Source: Chloroflexota bacterium (GTDB lineage Bacteria > Chloroflexota > Dehalococcoidia > Lucifugimonadales > UBA3495). From it: a DNA stretch of 64,000 nt. The first letter of the stretch is position 1; every line of letters begins with the position of its first letter. The notes under the pieces are model-generated. The model ran no database searches and was not told the DNA's origin. It was given only the letters and a program-made list of their open reading frames with translations. This document shows positions 53,285 through 62,199 of the stretch, piece after piece. The stretch is from assembly GCA_026710825.1 (NCBI GenBank), contig JAPOQH010000103.1, positions 1 to 64,000 of the forward strand, written 5' to 3'. The position numbers were made by a program, and so were the translations under genes.

Positions 53285-54515
53285 CGGGGCAATCGCATTT
53301 CATTGTGATAGGACTTTGAGCAGGTAATCGAATCCCCAGCCGGCTTTTTTGCGTTTGGCCTTGATGCCGAATTTGGCGCTGCGTTCCCGCTTGAGCAGGT
53401 TCAGCGCCAAGTGCCTGATCACTGCCAGATTCTGGTCGGCGTGGCCGTTTCTCATTCGACTGTCGTCCTCGTCGAAGGCCACGTCCAACACCCAGTGCAG
53501 GCTGTTCTCGATGCTCCAGTGGCTTCTGGCCGATGCCAGCAGGGTGGCCGCGTCCGCCGGATAGCCGCAGATGTAGTAGTGGGTATCGGTTGGGGCATCG
53601 GTGGTAGCGTCCCGTCGGTAGCTGACCCGGGCCACGGCGCCCAGGTTGGCCCATTGGCGTTGGGGGTCCACGTAGGCCAGTTCCTCCGGGTCAGTGATCA
53701 CCCAGCCCTGTCGGCGTTCCAGCCGGCCGTGGTCTTTCCCAACCTGTTCATGGTGGCTGTAAGCCACACCGTTCAATCCCACACCCTCACAGCAGGCGGA
53801 CAGGTCCTTGATGTTCTGGTGCAACTCTCCCTGGTTGGCCTTCACCGCCAGCAGATAGTCAGCGCCCCCTGCACCACCTGTCGAGCGATGTTCCTCTGGC
53901 AGCATGGCATCTATCGTTACCAAACCAAACACCCTTCAATTCCAACACCTTGAGCAGTTCCGGTATCGCCGTGATCTCATTGGAATGGGCGTCAGTGCGG
54001 GTCCGTCCCAACACCATCCGGTTCTCGCTGGCCCACGCGCTGACCATGTGCAGCGCACCTCGGCCGTTGGCACGGTCGTAACAACCCCGCAGAGTCTTGC
54101 CATCTATCGCCACCACCTCGCCCTGAGCCAGGTCACTCACCGAGCGCACCCAGTCCATGAAACAGGTCGAAAACTGCTCCGGGTCCAGCAGACCAAACAC
54201 CCTCCCGAAGGTGTCGTGGGACGGTATGCCGTTGGGCAATTTCAAGAAGCGGCGGAACCAATCCTCCTTGGCTTTGCCGAACTCCTCAATCTCCACCCAG
54301 TTGTCGGCGCCACAGATCACCCCGCAAAGAGTGATGACGATAATGTCCGGCAACTCATGCCTTTTGGCAGGTCCGATTCTCGGGTTTTCAGTATCCCAAA
54401 CCGTTCCACAATCGAAAGCGCTACATTGTCCATCGCCACCACGCACCTCAATCAACCAAATCTCAGGGGTCAGTTTGGCCTGATTTATAGGATGATCTGA
54501 AATACGATTGCCCTG
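53285..54515 (-). mobile_element. Decayed ISAs1-type insertion sequence
   Basis: Terminal inverted repeats: CGGGGCAATCGCATTTC (53285-53301) and, at the other end, GAAATACGATTGCCCTG (54499-54515). These match at 15 of 17 positions when read inward (CxGGGCAATCGxATTTC). Between them is a transposase with the ISAs1 order of motifs, broken by frameshifts. Length 1231 bp. No clean target-site duplication was found beside the ends. It is inserted between the CDF-like gene and the CBS gene. Confidence 0.78.
53300..54455 (-). pseudogene. ISAs1-family transposase, frameshifted
   Basis: N-terminal half (53859-54455) reads well: NPRIGPAKRHELPDIIVITLCGVICGADNW, FLKLPNGIPSHDTFGRVF, VVAIDGKTLRG (catalytic Asp region). 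The C-terminal half (53300-53932) has DYLLAVKANQGELH, HWSIENSLHWVLDVAFDEDD and RHLALNLLKRE. The two are in different frames. Near 53895-53940 the family sequence has to be read as LELKG (frame 1), LVTIDAM (frame 2), CQRNIARQVVQG (frame 3), then GADYLL (frame 2), so there are at least three small indels. Inactive. Confidence 0.85.
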
Positions 54516-54555
54516 GTGGCTTCAGGGGGCGACGCACTGCCGGGCCACGGGGTGG

Positions 54556-54948
54556 CTAGCGTCCGATCACCAAGTCGCGCAGGGTAACGAACCCGATGGG
54601 GTTCCGGTCGCGGTCAACTACGATGGAGCGCGAGACCTGGAACCGCACCAGCAACCGCACCGCGTAACGCGTGAGCATCTCGGGACGCAGAGTCAGCACC
54701 GGCTTGGACATGATCTCGTACACGTTGACCCGTTCCGGCGAACGGTTGCGGGCAATCACCTCGCGGGCCACGTCAGAGGCCAGCACCAACCCCACTTCGT
54801 CGGTTTCGTCGCGCCGGTTGACCACCAACGCGTCATCGCCGTTCCCCCTCATTATCTCCATGGCGTCGGCCACCGTCGCCACTCCGTCAATGCTGTGGAG
54901 TTCCGGTGTCATCACGTCGCCTACCCTGACCGGACCTTGCGCGTTCAT
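54556..54948 (-). CDS. CBS-domain protein
   Basis: 130 residues, two CBS repeats: VGDVMTPELHSIDGVATVADAMEIMRGNGDDALVV and VYEIMSKPVLTLRPEMLTRYAVRLLVRFQVSRSIVV with the GFVTLRDLV end. Such pairs sense adenosyl nucleotides and regulate partner enzymes or transporters. The start ATG overlaps the PII-gene stop (ATGA). It is the last gene of the DUF1538-DUF1538-PII-CBS operon. Confidence 0.85.
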   Translation of the reverse strand: MNAQGPVRVGDVMTPELHSIDGVATVADAMEIMRGNGDDALVVNRRDETDEVGLVLASDVAREVIARNRSPERVNVYEIMSKPVLTLRPEMLTRYAVRLLVRFQVSRSIVVDRDRNPIGFVTLRDLVIGR

Positions 54949-55295
54949 AGGTCGTATTCCAACTCCTCCAGGATGGCGGGCAACTGGGTACCTAGGCCAA
55001 CCGCGTCTTCGATGTCCACTTGGAACGCAATGCCGGCGCCGTGCTCAGAATCGAACCGCGCCGCCTCGTGAATGCGCTCCAGGATGGCCCGGGCACGGGT
55101 TTCCAGCACCAAAAACAGCGCCATATCCCGCTTCCCCTCCAGGTTCAGACCGAAGAAGGTTTTCCCCGGCCGCAGGCCCTCACCCCGCACGCTGGTTATG
55201 ATGGTGGCCCCCGTGGCGCCGCCGGTTCGCGCGGCGTTCACCACTAAATCGGTTTTGTCATCGCTTACCAGTGCGACAATCAGCTTCAGCCTCAT
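54945..55295 (-). CDS. PII-like signalling protein
   Basis: 116 residues from ATG 55295 (AAGGGG 8 nt upstream). The PII fold is suggested by MRLKLIVALVSDDKTDLVVNAARTGGATGATIITSVRGEGL, and a ferredoxin-like second half ending LEELEYDL. The T-loop region does not show the classical PII uridylylation tyrosine, so it is a divergent PII-like member. Encoded between two membrane-protein genes and a CBS gene; its stop overlaps the CBS start and its start overlaps the DUF1538 stop. It probably binds nucleotide or bicarbonate-like effector and controls the transporter. Confidence 0.7.
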   Translation of the reverse strand: MRLKLIVALVSDDKTDLVVNAARTGGATGATIITSVRGEGLRPGKTFFGLNLEGKRDMALFLVLETRARAILERIHEAARFDSEHGAGIAFQVDIEDAVGLGTQLPAILEELEYDL

Positions 55296-56086
55296 GGCTC
55301 TGCCCCTTCCCGTCCGCTGGCGGCTTTCCTGTTGCCCCACCAGGATGCCACGATCGCGTAACCCAGTACGGTCATTATAGGAAATACACTGGCGAAGGCA
55401 ATCAGTCCAAATCCGTCAATGAGTGGATTGCGTCCCGGAATGCTGGAAGCGAGACCCAGGCCCAGGGCGGCGACCACCGGCACCGTGACGGTTGAGGTGG
55501 TCACCCCACCGCTGTCGTAGGCCAGGGGTATGATGGTCCGGCTGGACCTGAAGGTCTGCACTATAACGATGACGTACGCGACGATGATGTACCACGGCAG
55601 GGGAGTGCCCGTGACAATACGGAAGCACCCCAGTGACACGCCGACGGCCACGCCCACCGCCACCGCAATCCGCAATCCCCAGGCGTTGACCGTTCCTCCG
55701 GACACTTCCTCGGCCTTGATCGCCACGGCGATCAGCGAGGGTTCGGCTACGGTGGTCGCAAAGCCTATGGCCGCGCCAAAGAGATACACCATCAGGTAAT
55801 CGCGCCAGTCCACCGCCCCGGCGGCTTCCTGCGCGCCGGCCGCCGCATGCGCGGTGAGCTGGTAGGCCATGGTCTCGCCGATTGGGAATAGCGCGTTCTC
55901 CAGTCCCACCAGGAACAGGGCCAGCCCCAGCAGCACGCACACCAGGCCGGCCACGGTCCGACGCAGGTTGGGGAGCGGGCGACGCAGCACGAAGACCTGG
56001 AACAGGGTCAGGACCGCCACGATCGGGGCCACGTCAAGCAGCGTGGAAAGCAGTGCGGACGGCAGAGTGTTCAGAAAACTCAGCAT
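55292..56086 (-). CDS. DUF1538 membrane protein, second subunit
   Basis: 264 residues from ATG 56086 (a longer frame upstream is a shadow). Several TM segments (LLDVAPIVAVLTLFQVFVL, TVAGLVCVLLGLALFLVGLEN, YLMVYLFGAAIGFATTVAEPSLIAVAI) and the family block [26 protein letters not shown] followed by [21 protein letters not shown]. Paralogous to the next gene. The start overlaps the previous stop by one base. Putative transporter; substrate unknown. Confidence 0.78.
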   Translation of the reverse strand: MLSFLNTLPSALLSTLLDVAPIVAVLTLFQVFVLRRPLPNLRRTVAGLVCVLLGLALFLVGLENALFPIGETMAYQLTAHAAAGAQEAAGAVDWRDYLMVYLFGAAIGFATTVAEPSLIAVAIKAEEVSGGTVNAWGLRIAVAVGVAVGVSLGCFRIVTGTPLPWYIIVAYVIVIVQTFRSSRTIIPLAYDSGGVTTSTVTVPVVAALGLGLASSIPGRNPLIDGFGLIAFASVFPIMTVLGYAIVASWWGNRKAASGREGAEP

Positions 56087-56829
56087 CAGGTCACCATGCC
56101 GTAGGCCATCACACAGATCATGGGCGTCAGGCTGGCGAAGGCAATCAGCCCGAACCCGTCCACCATTGGATTGCGCCCGCGAATCGACGTGGCAAGCCCC
56201 ACACCCAGCGCCGTAACCAGCGGAACCGTTATCGTGCTGGTGGTCACGCCTCCGGAATCGTAGGCCACGCCTATGATCTCCGGGGGAGCGAAGATCGTCA
56301 TCACGGTCACGAGCACATAACCGCTGATGATCAGGTAGTGGAGGGGCCAGCCTTTCAGGATGCGCATCACACCCAGCAGAATGGCCAGTCCCACCGACGC
56401 GGCCACCACCAGGCGCAGCTCGAGAGCGTAGGAACCGCGCGCCCCATCGCTGTCGGGGATGGCTCCAGTTTCCGACGCCACCTCGGCAGCCTCGGCCGCG
56501 ACGGCGATCAGGGCCGGCTCGGCGACGGTTGCGCCGAATCCCAGGCAGAAGGCAAAGGCCAAGAGCGCCAACAGGCTGCCCTTGTGGGCGAAACCACGCG
56601 CCAGCACCTCGCCGAGGGGGAACAGCCCGCTCTCCAGGCCCTGGACGAAAAGCCCGAGCCCGACGCACACGCAGAGCAGGCCGACGATCACGCTCCCAAG
56701 GTTGGGAAACGGCTGCTGCAGCACCACAAGCTGGAAGAACGCGATTACTACGATGATCGGAGCCAGGTCCCGTACCGTATCGACGGCCCGCCGCAGCACT
56801 GGTGACAGGAGCCGGGCGGAGTCTTTCAT
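56086..56829 (-). CDS. DUF1538 membrane protein, first subunit
   Basis: 247 residues from ATG 56829; upstream starts to 57030 exist but look untranslated. Same block as the sister gene: [69 protein letters not shown] is shared with TVAEPSLIAVAIKAEEVSGGT. In other genomes two DUF1538 units are often fused; here they are split into two overlapping genes. The translational coupling implies a 1:1 complex. Confidence 0.78.
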   Translation of the reverse strand: MKDSARLLSPVLRRAVDTVRDLAPIIVVIAFFQLVVLQQPFPNLGSVIVGLLCVCVGLGLFVQGLESGLFPLGEVLARGFAHKGSLLALLAFAFCLGFGATVAEPALIAVAAEAAEVASETGAIPDSDGARGSYALELRLVVAASVGLAILLGVMRILKGWPLHYLIISGYVLVTVMTIFAPPEIIGVAYDSGGVTTSTITVPLVTALGVGLATSIRGRNPMVDGFGLIAFASLTPMICVMAYGMVT

Positions 56830-57465
56830 GCGAACTGCGCTCAGCAGCCGGGCGATGCGGAAATCTGGAGGGGGCAGGACAGCAATGGAAACCTCACTCG
56901 TATCCGATTTGCCGCCGAACCGACAGGTCTGCCTGCCGTTGCTTCCCGCGTTGGCGCTGGGACGGGCGCCCGGGCACCCAATTCGTGGCTCATGTAGTGT
57001 CGTTTGCGCATATTCGGCTGGAGTTCGCACGCCGTCCGTTGGGATTCTGGTTACGAGTGCGCGATTGCCATATCATTTATCACGACGGCCCGCGGGCGCA
57101 GAAGGTGGTCTCCGCCCCCCTGCCCGGTCTTTCCGAGGCGAGGGACTGCATCCTGCCGCCTCGGGTTCTGAGGTTGCCGAATACAGTGAAACCGAAAACG
57201 CCTTGCCACCTGGATTGCGGACCCACCAATACCACGGTGCGCTTGCTCCCAGTTTCGGTCGGTCCCGTGCAATACGGCGTGGGGCCCGCAAAGCCTATCC
57301 GCAGAATATGGGCAGGTCAAGGGAATGGCCACTGCCTTCAGCACCAAATGCGATTTCCCTGGTGGGCGACCCTTTCAAATTGACAGCGTCGCGCGCGAAT
57401 ACCTACAATCGGGCAATTTGAAGACACCGCACGATGACGACCTGCCCGGCAGACAGGAGGGCGAG
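56830..57465. other. Intergenic region without a convincing gene
   Basis: About 640 nt between the DUF1538 operon and the LigB gene. An inverted repeat CCGAGGC/GCCTCGG (57133-57139 and 57158-57164) and the palindrome GGGCGCCC near 56975 are visible. Open frames on both strands (e.g. 57051-57347 minus) show no recognisable domain. A strong promoter for the plus-strand LigB gene lies at its right end. Confidence 0.5.
57380..57409 (+). promoter_or_regulatory. Strong sigma-70 type promoter for the ring-cleavage dioxygenase gene
   Basis: TTGACA at 57380-57385, an 18-nt spacer, TACAAT at 57404-57409. Transcription would start near 57416, giving a ~50-nt leader before the ATG at 57466. Confidence 0.7.
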
Positions 57466-58437
57466 ATGGCTGAATTACTGGGATTGGGATGCTCTCATGG
57501 TCCAATTATTCTCACCCCGCCCGAGGTCTGGGCCACCGGGAGGGAGCGCGTCTTCGCCCGAGTGCCTGGCTACGAACCCCCCGCCGAACTCCTCGAGGCA
57601 TTGGGCGACGATAACGGACTCAGCCGCGACATCAGCGACCAGAAGAAGGTCATCGAATCGTTCGAAATCATGCGCGACCGTCTCCATGCGTGGGAACCCG
57701 ACGTCGTCATGGTGATCGGCGATGACCAGGCGGAGAATTTCCTGCAGGACAACCTGCCCCCGTTCTGCCTGTACACGGGAGCCGAGGTTGAGGGGTTCCC
57801 CTTCCAGCGGGGAGCCGCCCGCACCAACCTCTGGAACGCCGAACCGGAGACCAAGTTCACCTTCCAATGCCCCAAGGATTTTTCCAGGGACATGCGAAAC
57901 TTCCTGATTCGGGACGGGTTCGACATGGCATCTTCCAGCGCGCTCAGGGGCTGGGATTGGGGCTTGGCCCACGCCATCATCAACCCGCTGGTGTTCCTGG
58001 ACCCCGACGGAAAGTTCCCGCTGCTGCCCCTCTTCGTCAACTGCTACGGGGAGGAGGCCGGGCCTGACTACCCGCCGCGTCCGACGCCCAGGCGGTGTTA
58101 CCAACTGGGACAGGGCATTCGGCGTTTCCTCGACACCCGCGACGAGCGAGTCGCCGTGGTCGCGTCATCCAGTTGGTCCCACAGCTTCCTGGCGCATAAG
58201 TTCCAGTGCCGGGCCATCGACGTCGAGACCGACCGGCGCAACCTGGAGTGGGTGAGATCAGGCAAGGGTAGCAAGTTGGCCGAACTGACTCCCGAGGAAA
58301 TCCAGGACTCGGGCGACCACGAGATCCTGAACTGGATCATCGCTCTCGGGATCCTGGGCGACGTGCCCGCAGACATCGTCGACGTACGGGAATCCAACAC
58401 CCAATTGGCGTACCGCGTAGCCGCTATCTGGGGCTGA
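57466..58437 (+). CDS. Class III extradiol ring-cleavage dioxygenase (LigB-like)
   Basis: 323 residues from ATG 57466 (AGGAGG 6 nt upstream). N-terminal GLGCSHGPIILTPPEVW contributes the first iron His; further family landmarks are VVMVIGDDQAENF and SSWSHSFLAHKF, with a late-region Glu/His. Opens catechol- or protocatechuate-type rings using Fe(II). It is transcribed from its own strong promoter, away from the other ring-processing genes on the minus strand. Confidence 0.78.
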   Translation: MAELLGLGCSHGPIILTPPEVWATGRERVFARVPGYEPPAELLEALGDDNGLSRDISDQKKVIESFEIMRDRLHAWEPDVVMVIGDDQAENFLQDNLPPFCLYTGAEVEGFPFQRGAARTNLWNAEPETKFTFQCPKDFSRDMRNFLIRDGFDMASSSALRGWDWGLAHAIINPLVFLDPDGKFPLLPLFVNCYGEEAGPDYPPRPTPRRCYQLGQGIRRFLDTRDERVAVVASSSWSHSFLAHKFQCRAIDVETDRRNLEWVRSGKGSKLAELTPEEIQDSGDHEILNWIIALGILGDVPADIVDVRESNTQLAYRVAAIWG

Positions 58438-58470
58438 ATCGGTAGCGCGACCCCCTGACCATTCACGGAG

Positions 58471-58500
58471 GCCGCATCGGCAACATCTCTCCGGTGCGGC
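58471..58500 (+). repeat. Stem-loop after the LigB-like gene
   Basis: GCCGCATCGG (58471-58480), loop CAACATCTCT, CCGGTGCGGC (58491-58500): 10-bp stem with one U-G pair, no T-tract. Possibly a weak terminator or processing signal between the LigB gene and the Cys-rich gene. Confidence 0.55.
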
Positions 58501-58537
58501 AGTCCGCTATCAACGACCCGAAGGAACAACATCGACC

Positions 58538-58801
58538 ATGGTCACAGTCCTCGAACCGCGTACCCAGGCCGGCAGCGGCACCGGCCACCGGAGTTGCGAC
58601 GGCTGTCCCCGTTGCGAGCGGCCGGACGGCCCGATGTGCAACATCCCTCACCCTAAATTCGCCAACCGCCATCCGGTGTGCAAGGTGTGCGGCCATTGCG
58701 TGTTGCGCGGGCAGCATCAGGACGACGCATCGGACCTGGACGGTCACCCGGGTTTCAGCGGCGGCGGGCCCGAATCCGCGGGTCGACCCAGCCTGAATTA
58801 A
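58538..58801 (+). CDS. Cys-rich mini-protein (two CxxCxxC motifs)
   Basis: 87 residues. CDGCPRC (C20, C23, C26), a single Cys near residue 34, and CKVCGHC (C48, C51, C54) around His; the ~35 residues between suggest two zinc or Fe-S sites. ATG 58538 has a poor ribosome-binding site (GAAGGAAC, ~12 nt upstream). No known family recognised. A ferredoxin-like or zinc-knuckle protein are both possible. It is next to the beta-helix gene on the same strand, 88 nt away. Confidence 0.55.
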   Translation: MVTVLEPRTQAGSGTGHRSCDGCPRCERPDGPMCNIPHPKFANRHPVCKVCGHCVLRGQHQDDASDLDGHPGFSGGGPESAGRPSLN

Positions 58802-58889
58802 CTCCGCTGTTGCCCGACCCCAGCGCAGTACCCAACGCGCAATCGGTCGGGCGCACTGTTTGTCGGGACCCGTTGCGAGGTGCTCAAAA

Positions 58890-60044
58890 GTGCCCAACGT
58901 CAGCATTCGTCCCGACCGGTACACCAGGGAGACATTCCAACCGTCCCAATACATTGGGCTCAAGGCGCCGTCCGCACCGGGCGTCATCATTGAAATCTGC
59001 ACTGATGGTGTAGCGGTTGACCTTTCGGGCGTCGTCCTCGACGGAGAGGGACACGGCGGCGTTGGCATCTGGGTCCACGATTGCGCCGACGTGTCCATCA
59101 CCCGCGGCGTGGTGATGCGGTTCCATTATGGGATCCGCGCTGAAAACGTCCGCAACCTGAACCTTCGAGACTGCGTAGTGTCGGACAACACCAACCCGCT
59201 GGATGCTTGCTGGCTGTCCGACATCGAAACGCCCGTTGAGGAAGGTTTCGGTGGCGGGATCTACCTCCGAGCGGTCCGCGACAGCACGGTGGAAAACAAT
59301 CTGGTCCCCAACAATTTCAATGGCATCAGCCTGGTCCGGTGCGACCGAAACGTGATCACGGGCAACAATGCGTCCTATTGCGGCAACGTCGGGATTTACC
59401 TGCTGACATCCTGCGATAACGAGGTCTCGGACAATTCTGCGGAACATTGCATCCGCTACACCGACCGCTTCTGGTGCGACACCGCTGACTCCGCCGGGAT
59501 CCTCCTGGAGCACGGTTCACACCGCAACCGTATAGTCGGCAACAGCCTGCGCTACAGCGGAGATGGATTCTTCATCCGAGCGCACAACCGGGAACCCTCA
59601 AATAACAACCTGGTCTCCCGCAATGATGGTAGTTATTCGCCGAACAACGCATTTGAGGCGGTATTTTCCTCGGGCAACAAGTTCGAGGACAACATCGCCA
59701 GCTACTCCAACTACGGATTCTGGCTGGGTTATTCGACCAACACCACAGTCAGAGGCAACGAAATCAGTTCGAACCGATTCGACGGGATCGCCATCGAGCA
59801 CGGACGGGACAACCGCATCGAGAATAACCGGATCGCCTCGAACCGCAACGGCATCCGCCTGTGGAGCGGGCCCGTGCTGGCAGGTTACGAGATACCGGAG
59901 TCGCCTCCGCGTTACTCGATCTCGGGCAATGCCATCGAGGATTCTCGCGACTGCGCAATATCAGTCACTGAGGACCACGAAGCCAAACTCAGCGACAACG
60001 CTCTCCACCGCAACCCGCAGGACTACGTGCGCCAACCCATCTAA
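58890..60044 (+). CDS. Right-handed parallel beta-helix (NosD/PbH1-type) protein
   Basis: 384 residues from GTG 58890 (GAGG ~9 nt upstream; the ten residues from TTG 58860 are less likely). Repeated ~23-residue rungs rich in GI/NxI/SxN: STVENNLVPNNFNGISL, NVITGNNASYCGNVGIYL, NRIVGNSLRYSGDGFFI, TTVRGNEISSNRFDGIAI, NRIENNRIASNRNGIRL. This pattern is that of PbH1/NosD-like beta-helix folds in polysaccharide lyases and periplasmic copper insertion proteins. No signal peptide is evident, so localisation is unclear. Function undetermined. Confidence 0.8.
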   Translation: MPNVSIRPDRYTRETFQPSQYIGLKAPSAPGVIIEICTDGVAVDLSGVVLDGEGHGGVGIWVHDCADVSITRGVVMRFHYGIRAENVRNLNLRDCVVSDNTNPLDACWLSDIETPVEEGFGGGIYLRAVRDSTVENNLVPNNFNGISLVRCDRNVITGNNASYCGNVGIYLLTSCDNEVSDNSAEHCIRYTDRFWCDTADSAGILLEHGSHRNRIVGNSLRYSGDGFFIRAHNREPSNNNLVSRNDGSYSPNNAFEAVFSSGNKFEDNIASYSNYGFWLGYSTNTTVRGNEISSNRFDGIAIEHGRDNRIENNRIASNRNGIRLWSGPVLAGYEIPESPPRYSISGNAIEDSRDCAISVTEDHEAKLSDNALHRNPQDYVRQPI

Positions 60045-60158
60045 CCTGCCGCCGGTCCCGATCTCCCCACGTAACCGGTTGCGGACACCGGGCGCGGCGG
60101 CGATACTAAGGCACATCCAGACAGAAGCAAACTGGGCCCGGACGGGCCGGAGTTGATC

Positions 60159-61031
60159 ATGGCATTTGCGCATCCCGAGTTCTTGGTTTCCACCGATTGG
60201 CTGGCCGAACACCAGGCCAATGACGACGTGCGTGTTTTCGAGACCACCGTCTTCCTCCACCGTGGCGGGGGCACAGTCCGCGCCGAGTCTGGGAGGGTAC
60301 AGTACGAAACGGGACACATACCCGGCGCGGGTTTCCTTGACCTGCAGGCCGATTTCTCCGACAACGACCAACCCTACCGATTTATGATGCCTTCGCCGGA
60401 GGCGTTCGCTGAGGCGGCCGGGCGGCACGGCATTTCGGAATCGTCAAAGCTGGTGCTCTACGACCGCCTGGGATCTCAGTGGGCGGCTCGTTTCTGGTGG
60501 ATGTTCCGCTCCATGGGTTGCACCGGCGCCGTCGTGCTGGACGGTGGTTGGACCCGCTGGAGTGGCGAGGGACGCGCAGTATCAACCGAACCCGCGACCT
60601 ACCCGCCGGCGACCTTCAGCCCTACCCCCGACCCGGCGCGCTTCGCAGACCTGACCGAGGTCAAGGCGTTTATGGAGTCTGGCGGCGGCAGTTGCCTGAT
60701 CAACGCGCTGGGTCGTGATCAGCACTCGGGGGCAGACGGCGGTCAGGGTTACGGGCGGGCCGGACATATCCCCGGCGCAACTAACGTGCCCTCGGGCGAA
60801 CTCACCGATCCCGACACGGGTCTTTTCCGACCGGCTGAGGAACTGGCCGCGCTCTTCGCTGACGCCGGCGCCAACCCCTCACAACGGGTCGTGACCTACT
60901 GTGGCGGAGGCATCGCCGCATCCAACGACGCCTTCATCCTGGCGATGCTGGGTTACCAGAACGTCGCTGTGTACGACGCGTCGATGTCGGAGTACACCGC
61001 CGATCCGTCGCTGCCGCTGGTGGCAGACTGA
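60159..61031 (+). CDS. Tandem-rhodanese sulfurtransferase (thiosulfate/3-mercaptopyruvate type)
   Basis: 290 residues from ATG 60159 (GGAG ~8 nt upstream). Two rhodanese domains: domain 1 GHIPGAGFLDL, LVLYDRLGSQWAARFWW (Asp at the loop where the active Cys would be); domain 2 GHIPGATNVPSGE and VVTYCGGGIAAS with the catalytic Cys. This Cys-only-in-domain-2 arrangement is standard for TST/MST enzymes. Moves sulfur to cyanide or thiols. It is 32 nt upstream of the LLM gene. Confidence 0.9.
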   Translation: MAFAHPEFLVSTDWLAEHQANDDVRVFETTVFLHRGGGTVRAESGRVQYETGHIPGAGFLDLQADFSDNDQPYRFMMPSPEAFAEAAGRHGISESSKLVLYDRLGSQWAARFWWMFRSMGCTGAVVLDGGWTRWSGEGRAVSTEPATYPPATFSPTPDPARFADLTEVKAFMESGGGSCLINALGRDQHSGADGGQGYGRAGHIPGATNVPSGELTDPDTGLFRPAEELAALFADAGANPSQRVVTYCGGGIAASNDAFILAMLGYQNVAVYDASMSEYTADPSLPLVAD

Positions 61032-61063
61032 GGACGCATGCACGGTTAGGACGGGAGGACGCC

Positions 61064-62122
61064 ATGACACAGGCCAACGCTCTTGACGCCACCCTCGACT
61101 TCGGCCTCTTCGACTGGATCGAGTGGGACAAGTCTGCGCCCAGCGAGATTTTCGAGAACCGGCTGAGGATGCTGGAGTACGCCGACCGGAGCGGTTTCTA
61201 CAGCTACCACCTGGCAGAACACCACATCACTCCGCTGAGCGTATCCCCCTCGCCGGCAGTTTTCCTGGCTGCGGCGGCACAGCGGACGACGAATCTGCGC
61301 CTCGGCCCGCTGGTGTTCCTGCTCCCCTTCTACAATCCCATCCGGCTGTACCATGAGATCTGCATGCTGGACAACCTGAGCAACGGGCGGCTGGACCTGG
61401 GCGTCGGCCGTGGGGTGTCGCCGGTGGAGGCTGCGGAGTTCGGCGTCGACCTGGACATCAGCTGGGAGATGTTCAACGAGCAGATGGACATGTTCGTCCG
61501 CGGGTTCACCACGGGCAAACTCGAACACAAGGGCAAGCACTACACCTACGACGATATCGAGTTGTGGATCCCGCCTCACCAGAAACCCTACCCGCCGCTC
61601 TGGTACGCGAGCAATAACATAGAGACCGTGCCGTGGATGGCTCAGCACGGCTTCAACACCCGCACCGTGTTTGCCGACAACGCCGGCGTGAAGGCCCACT
61701 ACGACCTGTACAAGCAGGTCTGGAACGCCGACCGGCTGGCCGACGGTATGAACAGCCATGTGGACGCGCCCAAGCTGGGGCTGGTGCGCCACATGTACAT
61801 CGCCGATACCGACGAGCAGGCCCGGGCCGAAGCGAAAGCAGCCTATCGGACGTGGTTCCACAACATCGACTACCTGTGGGCAAAGAACGGCCTCGACCGC
61901 CTGGGCGCGATGCGGGATTTCGACTCACTGGAAGCCAGGGACATCGTGATCGTGGGCAATCCCGAGACGGTGCGGGAAAGGGTGCAGCGGGCAATCGGCG
62001 AGACCGGCATCAACTACTTCTGCCCCATATTTGCGTGGGGCGACCTGACCCCCGACCAGGTGATGCGCTGCATGGGCCTGTTCGTCAATGAGGTGATGCC
62101 GAACCTCAAACCCTACGGATAG
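61064..62122 (+). CDS. LLM class flavin-dependent monooxygenase (second)
   Basis: 352 residues, luciferase-like fold. FDWIEWDKSAPSEIFENRLRMLEYADRSGFYSYHLAEHHI, NLRLGPLVFLLPFYNPIRLYHEICMLDNLSNGRLDLGVGRGVSP and the C-terminal GNPETVRERVQRA are typical. GGGAGGACGCC precedes the ATG. Uses FMNH2 and O2 on an unknown substrate, plausibly an alkane, sulfonate or aromatic compound. Followed 77 nt later by the LUD gene, so possibly co-transcribed with it. Confidence 0.88.
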   Translation: MTQANALDATLDFGLFDWIEWDKSAPSEIFENRLRMLEYADRSGFYSYHLAEHHITPLSVSPSPAVFLAAAAQRTTNLRLGPLVFLLPFYNPIRLYHEICMLDNLSNGRLDLGVGRGVSPVEAAEFGVDLDISWEMFNEQMDMFVRGFTTGKLEHKGKHYTYDDIELWIPPHQKPYPPLWYASNNIETVPWMAQHGFNTRTVFADNAGVKAHYDLYKQVWNADRLADGMNSHVDAPKLGLVRHMYIADTDEQARAEAKAAYRTWFHNIDYLWAKNGLDRLGAMRDFDSLEARDIVIVGNPETVRERVQRAIGETGINYFCPIFAWGDLTPDQVMRCMGLFVNEVMPNLKPYG

Positions 62123-62199
62123 GTCATTCCATACCGCCCGGATATTATGCTCGCCACTGACCGCCACCCGCCCGCGAGCCACATCCAGGAGACACGGCA

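Noticed and set aside
53097-53654. 185-residue minus-strand frame spanning one end of the IS element
   Set aside because: It crosses the terminal repeat and reads out of frame with the transposase; likely spurious.
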